Source: an uncultured Erysipelotrichaceae bacterium
GTDB taxonomy: Bacteria > Bacillota_I > Bacilli_A > RF39 > UBA660
Direction of reading: 5' to 3'
DNA length: 19,818 nt
Assembly (NCBI GenBank): GCA_902768065.1
Contig: CACXJP010000030.1
Location: 1-19,818, forward strand
Under the pieces are notes generated by a model. It was not told where the DNA came from. It ran no database searches and was given only the letters and a program-made list of their open reading frames with translations. Every line of letters starts with the position of its first letter. Positions within the stretch are counted from its first letter, which is position 1. Of the stretch, positions 14,577-19,818 are shown one piece after another. The position numbers were made by a program, and so were the translations under genes.

Positions 14577-16104
14577 TGAAGGCGAAGAAGAATCAAATAG
14601 TGTTAAAAATCAGAAAATATTAATGGATTATTATTTAAAAAACAATAAAGATATAAAAATATATAAGCAATATATAGATGATGGATATACAGGTACTGAT
14701 TTTGATAGACCTGCATATAAAGAAATGCTAAATGATATAGAAAAGGGAAAAATAGATGGTATTATAGTAAAAGATTTATCAAGGCTTGGAAGAAATTATA
14801 TCTTAGTTGGTAATTTTATAGAAGATATTATACCTAAATATAAATTAAGGTTTATATCAGTTAATGATAATGTTGATTCTTATTTGAATCCTGAATCATT
14901 AAAATCCTTAATTATTCCATTTAAGAATTTATTAAATGAAAGTTATTCTAGTGATTCTTCAAAAAAGATTAGATCATCTTTAAAGGCAAGTAAAAAGTCT
15001 GGCAATTTTATTGGGAGAATGGCACCATTTGGATATAAAAAAGATGACAATGACATTCATTTATTAGTAATAGACGAAGATGCTGCAAAAGTAGTAAAAA
15101 AGATATTTTCACTTGCTTTGGAAGGTAATAGTAAAGTTTATATTGCTGAATATTTAAATAAAAAGAACGTTTTAACTCCAAGTAAATACTTAAACTTAAA
15201 AAACTCTAAATATAAGCCTCCAAAAATTAAAAATCAATGGGATTCAAGAACAGTAGATTATATTTTAAGGAATGAAGTATATATAGGTAATTTAGTTCAA
15301 TGTAAAAGAGAAAGAGTTAGTCATAAAAAACATAATATTGTTGTAACAGCTGATGAAGATAAAATAAGAGTTGAAAATACTCATAAAGGAATTATTGATA
15401 AAAGGACTTTCAATAAAGTACATAATATTTTAATTAATAGAAATACATATACAATAAAGAAAAATATAAATATATTTAGCGGTTATATAAAATGTAAAGA
15501 ATGTGGTAGTTCTTTGGTAAGAGGTTGCAAAATGAAACATAATAAAAAAAGATATTTTTATCAATGTAATTCTTATCATCACTATAATACATGTACTCGA
15601 CATTTTATATATGAAAGACTGATAGAGGATATAGTATTAGATTCTATTAATAAACAAATAAATTTGTTTTGTGATTTTCAAAAAATCATAAATAATATAA
15701 TTGATGATAGTATTTCTGACTATAAAAAACAAATAAATGAGATGAGAATAGTAGAATTAGATAAACAAATAATTGATCATAAAAAACTTATTAATGGATT
15801 ATTGAAAGATTATAAAAATGATGTAATAAGTGAAAAAGATTATTTAGATTTTAAAGAGCATTATTTATATGAATTAAATCAGTTAGAAAACGAAAGATCT
15901 GAACTTAATGTAAATTTTGATGAAGGATATAGTTTTTTAAAGAAAATAAAAATACACAATAAAATAACTGTATTAAATAGAAATATAATTAATGAATTTA
16001 TTGAAAACATTTATGTAGATGAAAATAAAAATGTAACTATTGAATTTAAATATCAAGATGAATATAATCATTTACTTAATTATATAAATGATAAGAAAAT
16101 GTGA
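14530..16104 (+). CDS. Large serine recombinase (integrase), intact
   Basis: The 524-aa protein has the full plan: resolvase domain with catalytic Ser14 in MYQRLS and VKDLSRLGRN near residue 80; recombinase domain with RMAPFGYKK and TVDYILRNEVYIGN; zinc ribbon with C322, C325, C346 and C355; a charged coiled-coil (about 395-460); and a conserved C-terminal block. It should catalyse integration of element D into rbgA, and excision with a directionality factor not recognised here. ATG 14530 gives the usual K-W-x-x-G-M-Y start; ATG 14518 adds four residues. The SD is weak (GGTG), so coupling with the upstream remnant is likely. The stop TGA is also the TG of the rbgA extended -10. The gene abuts the right attachment site, the usual place for an LSR. 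Confidence 0.93.
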   Translation: MQKKWIIGMYQRLSADEGEEESNSVKNQKILMDYYLKNNKDIKIYKQYIDDGYTGTDFDRPAYKEMLNDIEKGKIDGIIVKDLSRLGRNYILVGNFIEDIIPKYKLRFISVNDNVDSYLNPESLKSLIIPFKNLLNESYSSDSSKKIRSSLKASKKSGNFIGRMAPFGYKKDDNDIHLLVIDEDAAKVVKKIFSLALEGNSKVYIAEYLNKKNVLTPSKYLNLKNSKYKPPKIKNQWDSRTVDYILRNEVYIGNLVQCKRERVSHKKHNIVVTADEDKIRVENTHKGIIDKRTFNKVHNILINRNTYTIKKNINIFSGYIKCKECGSSLVRGCKMKHNKKRYFYQCNSYHHYNTCTRHFIYERLIEDIVLDSINKQINLFCDFQKIINNIIDDSISDYKKQINEMRIVELDKQIIDHKKLINGLLKDYKNDVISEKDYLDFKEHYLYELNQLENERSELNVNFDEGYSFLKKIKIHNKITVLNRNIINEFIENIYVDENKNVTIEFKYQDEYNHLLNYINDKKM

Positions 16105-16110
16105 TATAAT
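16102..16110 (+). promoter_or_regulatory. Extended -10 promoter of rbgA, overlapping the recombinase stop codon
   Basis: TGATATAAT fits TGnTATAAT without a clear -35. Its TGA is the recombinase stop codon. It lies within element D, 46 bases before the rbgA ATG, so the element supplies the promoter for the host gene. Confidence 0.6.
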
Positions 16111-16155
16111 AGTTGAGAAATTGATTATTCTTTTTTATGAAAGGAGATGAATGTT

Positions 16156-16950
16156 ATGGACGAAAATAATAATAAAAATAGGGGGGTCCACAATTCCAAT
16201 ATCAATTGGTTTCCTGGTCATATGGCTAAGACTAAGAGGGAAATTGGTGAAAAGTTAAATCTAATAGATATAGTTTATGAAGTTATTGATGCTAGAATGC
16301 CTTTATCTAGTAAAATTGTAGATATCGATAATCTTATTAAGGATAAACCTAGAATATTAGTTGTGACTAAGTATGATTTGTGTGATAAAGAAGAAACTAA
16401 TAAGATATTAGATTGGTATAAAGAATCTGGTTATTATGTGGTTAGTCTTGATTTGATGAATGGTAATTGTAATGAACTGATTAATAAAACAAAAGAAATT
16501 ATGAATGATATCAATTCAAATAGAGTTTCTAAAGGAATGAAGGAGAGAGCAGCTCGTGTATTAATTGTTGGAGCTCCTAATGTTGGTAAGAGTACTTTAA
16601 TTAACAGATTGGTTGGTAGAAAAAGTGTTGGTGTTGGTAATACTCCAGGTTTTACTAAGAGTCTTTCTTGGATAAGAGTTAATAAAGATATAGAGCTTCT
16701 TGATTCTCCTGGAATTTTATGGCCTAAGATGGAAGATCAAGAAAGAGCTCATATATTAGCAGCTTTATCTTCTATTAAAGAAGAAATATTAAATATTGAT
16801 CAAATCGCTTGTTTTATATTAAAAAAGATATTTGATTTATATCCTGATAAATTAAATGATAGATATGGAATAACTGAATTAGATGATGATTTTATTGAAG
16901 CGTATGAAATGATTGGAAAAAGAAGAGGAGCTTTATCAAGAGGTAGATAG
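16156..16950 (+). CDS. rbgA: RbgA/YlqF, circularly permuted GTPase for 50S ribosome assembly
   Basis: The 264-aa protein begins with an Asn-rich extension (MDENNNKNRGVHNSN) and then the conserved INWFPGHMAKTKREI. GTPase motifs occur in permuted order: G4 TKYD (71-74), G1 GAPNVGKST (139-147), G3 DSPG (183-186). In B. subtilis this essential GTPase acts late in 50S maturation. ATG 16156 is chosen because AGGAGA is 8 bases upstream; the in-frame ATG at 16147 overlaps that RBS. The first 18 codons lie in mobile-element sequence and include the P arm of the attachment site (R-G-V-H-N is coded by GGGGGGTCCACAAT). The C-terminus ends at KRRGALSRGR, about 30 residues earlier than B. subtilis YlqF, which continues with a G-G-x-I-x-Y-D block. 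It is followed after 5 bases by rnhB, as in many Bacillota. Confidence 0.93.
   Translation: MDENNNKNRGVHNSNINWFPGHMAKTKREIGEKLNLIDIVYEVIDARMPLSSKIVDIDNLIKDKPRILVVTKYDLCDKEETNKILDWYKESGYYVVSLDLMNGNCNELINKTKEIMNDINSNRVSKGMKERAARVLIVGAPNVGKSTLINRLVGRKSVGVGNTPGFTKSLSWIRVNKDIELLDSPGILWPKMEDQERAHILAALSSIKEEILNIDQIACFILKKIFDLYPDKLNDRYGITELDDDFIEAYEMIGKRRGALSRGR
16181..16232. other. Putative attR of element D (P arm + rbgA body)
   Basis: The P arm GGGGGGTCC (16181-16189) ends 17 bases before the crossover TG at 16207-16208; its T (16187) is 20 bases from the TG. To the right is native rbgA (GTTTCCTGGTCATATGGC). Combining the B arm of 5117-5141 with this side gives a putative attB with AAAC-TG-GTTT, symmetric around the same dinucleotide. 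Confidence 0.68.
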
Positions 16951-16955
16951 GTTAG

Positions 16956-17951
16956 ATGATAATGAATAAAGAAGAAATATTAGATAAGCTTAGGAAATGT
17001 AGCTTAGATTTAGACGAGTGTATTATTATTGGAGGAGCTAGTTTAGTTGTACAGGGATTACTGGATGAAACCACTGATATAGATTTGGCTTGTTCTAAAA
17101 ACTATTATGACTCAATTAATTGGGATTATGATACTAGTATTGAGTCTGGCGATGTTGTAAAAATGAATGATTGTTTTTCTATATCAAGCACTTTTTTTGA
17201 TAAGAATAATTATATTGAAATTGATGGTTACAAATTTATGACTATTGAGGATATTTATAATATAAAAAAATCTCTAAATCGTAAGAAGGATAAGAAGATT
17301 ATTAAAGACTTAGATTTGTATTTATGTTTAAAAGATAATTATAGATATGAAAGAGATTTAAAGAAAAAGGGAATTTCTTTTATTGCTGGTGTAGATGAAG
17401 TGGGACGTGGGCCTTTAGTTGGACCTGTTGTTGCTGCTTGTGTTGTTCTGCCAGATGACTATAATTTAGATGGATTAACTGATTCTAAAAAGTTAAATGA
17501 GAAAAAAAGAGACTTTTATTTTGAAGAAATAAAAAGACAAGCCTTAGGTATAGGAGTAGGGATTATTTCTGAGAAGATAATTGATGAAGTTAATATTTAT
17601 GAAGCAACTAAATTAGCAATGAAAGATGCAATTAAAAATTGTTTAAAAGAATGTAAGATAGAGCATATTTTAATTGATGCCATGCCTCTTGAATTAGATA
17701 TTCCTACAACCTCAATAATCAAGGGTGATTTAAAAAGTATAACTGTAAGTGCGGCTTCAGTAATTGCTAAAGTTACAAGAGATAAGATGTTATATGAACT
17801 TGATAAAAAATATCCTATGTATGATTTTAAGAATAATGTAGGATATCCTACAAAGAAACATTTAGAGGCAATTAAAGAATATGGAATTATTCCGGAACAT
17901 AGAAGAAGTTATGGACCAGTAAAAGAATATATAGAAAAAGAAGAGAATTAA
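16956..17951 (+). CDS. rnhB: RNase HII with an added N-terminal nucleotidyltransferase-like domain
   Basis: The C-terminal part (about residue 128 to 331) is a complete RNase HII: FIAGVDEVGRGPLVGP with Asp147 and Glu148, DSKKLNEKKR, NIYEATKLAM, Asp241 in IDAMPL, SIIKGD, and Asp276 in VTRDKM. It cuts the RNA strand in RNA-DNA hybrids and at single ribonucleotides in DNA. The first about 120 residues are different: IIIGGASLVVQGLLDETTDIDLA (GGAS 26-29, DIDL 41-44), then EIDGYKFMTIEDIYNIKKSLNRKKDKKIIKDL. This G-G-x-S ... D-x-D plus 'K-x-x-L-x-R-x-K-D' pattern is that of nucleotidyltransferase-fold proteins such as AbiEii/DUF6036-like antitoxin-toxin relatives. The frame runs through with no internal stop or obvious second start and SD. 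Start choice is between ATG 16956 and 16962; GAGGT at 16940 favours 16956. Confidence 0.88.
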   Translation: MIMNKEEILDKLRKCSLDLDECIIIGGASLVVQGLLDETTDIDLACSKNYYDSINWDYDTSIESGDVVKMNDCFSISSTFFDKNNYIEIDGYKFMTIEDIYNIKKSLNRKKDKKIIKDLDLYLCLKDNYRYERDLKKKGISFIAGVDEVGRGPLVGPVVAACVVLPDDYNLDGLTDSKKLNEKKRDFYFEEIKRQALGIGVGIISEKIIDEVNIYEATKLAMKDAIKNCLKECKIEHILIDAMPLELDIPTTSIIKGDLKSITVSAASVIAKVTRDKMLYELDKKYPMYDFKNNVGYPTKKHLEAIKEYGIIPEHRRSYGPVKEYIEKEEN

Positions 17952-17963
17952 TCTCTTCTTTTT
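17935..17963. terminator. Bidirectional terminator over two convergent stop codons
   Basis: AAAAAGAAGAGA (17935-17946) and TCTCTTCTTTTT (17952-17963) are a perfect 12-bp inverted repeat with loop ATTAA. A-tract and T-tract on the two sides allow termination in both directions. The loop carries the stop codons of rnhB (17949-17951) and of the minus-strand gene (17948-17950). Confidence 0.85.
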
Positions 17964-19624
17964 GTTAGTTTTTTAATATTAGATTTTGTTGATTTAATAT
18001 TATTAATTTCTTCTTCATAACTAGCTATTTCATCATATCTATCTGAATTATCTTTTAGGATTACTTCTTTTCTTTGGTTACACTTATCCAGCAATTTATT
18101 ATATTGTGTAATTGCTGCATATTTTGTAAATAGTTTATTATAGAAATCTACATATTTCCTCAAAAATTCGGCTTTTTTGTTATTTTCTCTAGATGATTCT
18201 ATTATTTCTTTAATCTGAGATATTAATCTTTTTACAGTATTGCAGTAGTCTATAATATTTTGTTTATTATATGTCGCGCTATACATATTCCAAAAATAAT
18301 CATCATCTATTTCATCTTCTATTAGAGGATAACCTAATGCACCTTGTCCAATATCATCTAAAAGTTCATCTGTCATTTCTCTTTGTATTTCATCATCTGT
18401 AATATCAATTTTTATATCAAAATCTTCTAATTTTTTTATTAAATCTTCTATATATGCTATGTGTTCTAAAATTTCATTTTCTGTTGATTTTTCATTGTTA
18501 ATAAAACAATTAAGATTACCGGTTTCACAAGTGCTAAAGTATCCATATCCTAATGATGAATCATAAGATTTTCTATTGTATGAAACTAATGGATAATCAA
18601 TATCATTTGTATATGTAAATGATATTTTTGTAAGGAAGTATTTTACATGATTTATTAGAGTCATTAATTCAGAAGGGGCATTAATAAATCTTTTAATTTT
18701 ACCATAACAAGTTGTATATTCATTTGTTATGTTGCAGAAAAGGTTCCAAGTCCAACCATATTTATTGTCATTATTTTTTTCAATTTTTAATGCCTTTTCG
18801 TCTAATGTCTCTTTCTGTTCTTCTTTTGTTTCTTCAAAGTCTGTAATGTTATTTAATACATCTTCTTTAGATGGTAACATATTCATTTTTCTATATTCTT
18901 TGTCATTTAAAAATAATCTATTTTTAATAGTAAATTCATCATTATCAAATGACCCTAAAGTTTCTAACACTCTTTGATACATTGATATTTGATCATTTAT
19001 TATTAATAATATTCTATTGTTGTCAGTTATTTTTTCTTCGGATTTTTTGATTTTGTTTTGTATTTTTTTCTTGTAATTATCCATTCTATCATAATATTCT
19101 TTTAATATTTCATTTATATTACTATACATTAATTCTTTAAAAGTATGTATTAATGCATCTTTAATAATACTGTTTTTGTCATTTTTAATAATTATATTGA
19201 ATACATCTTGATAACTTATTTCATCATATGATTCAGGATTGATACATTCTATATTGTCTGGTGTATAGTCTTCTGTTTTTTCTGTAATTGTGAAGAATGT
19301 ATCGTTGTTAGCACATCTAATTGTTTTACTATATTTTTTCCCTTTTTGAGTTACATGTTCTTCACCAATTGTCCAAGCAAGATGATTGGAAGGATATGCA
19401 GGATAATATGAATATGTATTTGAGTAATTTTCATCTTTAATAACTTTTTCCCAAAATAAATCAGTTGATTCTCTTAAATATTTTGATGTTTGTTCTAATA
19501 AAAAATCTGTTTTCATTTTGTAATTATTTAAAATGGAATTTAAAATACTTATCATTTCTCTATTATTACTTGATAATATTTCGTCAATAATTTTATACTC
19601 TTCAATATCATTTTCAGTAGTCAT
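17948..19624 (-). CDS. Hypothetical protein, 558 aa, with coiled-coil segments
   Basis: The start ATG at 19624 has a strong RBS (AGGAGG, eight bases upstream). The product is hydrophilic and acidic, with no signal peptide or membrane segment. Helical, coiled-coil-prone stretches are seen around residues 175-215 (NYKKKIQNKIKKSEEKITDN) and from about 455 to the C-terminus (ending KSNIKKLTKRRD). Between them is a mixed region rich in Tyr, Asn and Asp, including YPAYPSNHLAWTIGEEHVTQ near residues 76-95 and LGYGYFSTCETGNLNC. I do not recognise the family and assign no function. It lies outside the mobile elements, convergent with rnhB and divergent from the topA-like gene. Codon use is like its neighbours, so it seems a resident gene. 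Confidence 0.8.
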   Translation of the reverse strand: MTTENDIEEYKIIDEILSSNNREMISILNSILNNYKMKTDFLLEQTSKYLRESTDLFWEKVIKDENYSNTYSYYPAYPSNHLAWTIGEEHVTQKGKKYSKTIRCANNDTFFTITEKTEDYTPDNIECINPESYDEISYQDVFNIIIKNDKNSIIKDALIHTFKELMYSNINEILKEYYDRMDNYKKKIQNKIKKSEEKITDNNRILLIINDQISMYQRVLETLGSFDNDEFTIKNRLFLNDKEYRKMNMLPSKEDVLNNITDFEETKEEQKETLDEKALKIEKNNDNKYGWTWNLFCNITNEYTTCYGKIKRFINAPSELMTLINHVKYFLTKISFTYTNDIDYPLVSYNRKSYDSSLGYGYFSTCETGNLNCFINNEKSTENEILEHIAYIEDLIKKLEDFDIKIDITDDEIQREMTDELLDDIGQGALGYPLIEDEIDDDYFWNMYSATYNKQNIIDYCNTVKRLISQIKEIIESSRENNKKAEFLRKYVDFYNKLFTKYAAITQYNKLLDKCNQRKEVILKDNSDRYDEIASYEEEINNIKSTKSNIKKLTKRRD

Positions 19625-19680
19625 TTGTGATTCCTCCTAAAATGTTTCATTCAGTGTTTTATTTTAACATATATACATTT

Positions 19681-19705
19681 ATTTTTAAAATATAATTTTA
19701 AAAAT
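19681..19705. repeat. AT-only 25-base palindrome between divergent genes
   Basis: ATTTTTAAAAT and ATTTTAAAAAT are perfect 11-bp inverted repeats separated by ATA. The palindrome lies in the 179-base gap between the 558-aa gene and the topA-like gene. It could be a regulator site, but in sequence of this composition chance is a serious alternative. Confidence 0.35.
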
Positions 19706-19750
19706 GTGTAAAATAATTCTAATTTTCAATATAATATATATAGAATAGAG

Positions 19751-19779
19751 TTGACAAATACTTAATTTGTAGGTATAAG
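19751..19779 (+). promoter_or_regulatory. Promoter of the topA-like gene
   Basis: TTGACA (19751-19756), a 17-base spacer and TATAAG (19774-19779), followed by an RBS GGAGGG and ATG at 19804. Good match to a housekeeping promoter. Confidence 0.78.
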
Positions 19780-19803
19780 TTAATAAGTAACTGGAGGGAT
19801 TGG

Positions 19804-19818
19804 ATGTCTAAAAATTTA
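19804..19818 (+). CDS. Start of a gene cut by the window edge, probably topA (DNA topoisomerase I)
   Basis: Only five codons are visible, MSKNL, after a strong RBS (CTGGAGGG). Many bacterial topoisomerase I proteins begin M-S-K-N-L-V-I-V-E-S-P, and topA lies a few genes downstream of rbgA-rnhB in Bacillus, so the call is plausible. Five residues cannot prove it. Confidence 0.45.

Larger units (their letters stand above)
5142..16208. mobile_element. Element D, 11-kb integrated element with large serine recombinase
   Basis: The boundaries are the TG dinucleotides inside rbgA-like AA(C/T)TGGTT at 5142 and 16207. Contents in order: parA, parB, rep-like chimera, two terminators, a convergent surface-protein operon, tetR-methyltransferase operon, GNAT/recombinase remnant, and an intact large serine recombinase adjacent to the right end. 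Partition and replication genes of this type are usual in clostridial ICEs and plasmids. No relaxase, coupling protein or type IV secretion genes remain, so it is classed as a degraded ICE or an IME. Deletions are visible at about 7732 and 14406. Confidence 0.72.

Noticed and set aside
18729..18977. 82-codon plus-strand open frame
   Set aside because: Shadow of the 558-aa minus-strand gene.
1..19818. TGA read as Trp (Mollicutes code)
   Set aside because: TGA ends several frames at sensible positions (for example 2670-2672 and 16102-16104), and Trp codons in the genes are TGG.

Overview
The window is AT-rich (roughly three quarters A+T), with strong Shine-Dalgarno sites, TTGACA/TATAAT and extended -10 promoters, and TGA used as a stop. 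This fits a low-GC Bacillota, probably an uncultured gut member of the Bacilli. The chromosomal backbone is at the right end: rbgA (ribosome assembly GTPase), rnhB (RNase HII, here with an extra N-terminal nucleotidyltransferase-like domain), a convergent 558-aa gene of unknown function, and the first five codons of a divergent gene that reads like topA. Nearly everything to the left of rbgA is accessory DNA inserted into codons 16-18 (Ile-Asn-Trp) of rbgA.

The main observation is a tandem series of rbgA 5'-end copies. Short reading frames at 1273, 3320, 4451 and 5115 each start from an rbgA-like ribosome binding site, encode an Asn-rich N-terminus ending in (I/L)-N-W, and then run off into foreign sequence and stop. 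The genuine rbgA at 16156 has the same kind of start but continues as INW-FPGHMAK. The copies divide the window into units. (0) The right end of an older element, holding a broken large serine recombinase gene (1-1230). (A) 1321-3354: dinD-like gene, small conserved-looking gene, S51 peptidase. (B) 3353-4479: a frameshifted D-2-hydroxyacid dehydrogenase. (C) 4478-5143: a second S51 peptidase alone. (D) 5142-16208: an 11-kb element.

Element D carries parA-parB-rep partition and replication genes, a giant secreted transglutaminase-like/LRR/Ig-like/SLH surface protein with a small helical partner gene, a TetR-type regulator with two operators around a consensus promoter and its methyltransferase partner, and an intact large serine recombinase next to the right junction. 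Joining the two ends of D rebuilds a putative attP in which GGGGGTCC and GGACCCCC lie exactly 20 bases on either side of a TG dinucleotide, with 18 of 25 arm positions symmetric. The element therefore appears to enter rbgA and re-supply its promoter, RBS, start codon and first 18 codons. D lacks relaxase and conjugation genes and shows two in-frame deletion chimeras (rep fused to an unrelated beta-rich tail; a GNAT fragment fused to a recombinase tail), so it looks like a shrunken ICE or IME.

The working model is a serine-recombinase hotspot at rbgA that accumulates units, some only one gene long. Each ends in a new rbgA leader, so that rbgA-type promoters can read into the next unit. Whether the small units are true cassettes or the remains of larger elements cannot be decided from this sequence alone.
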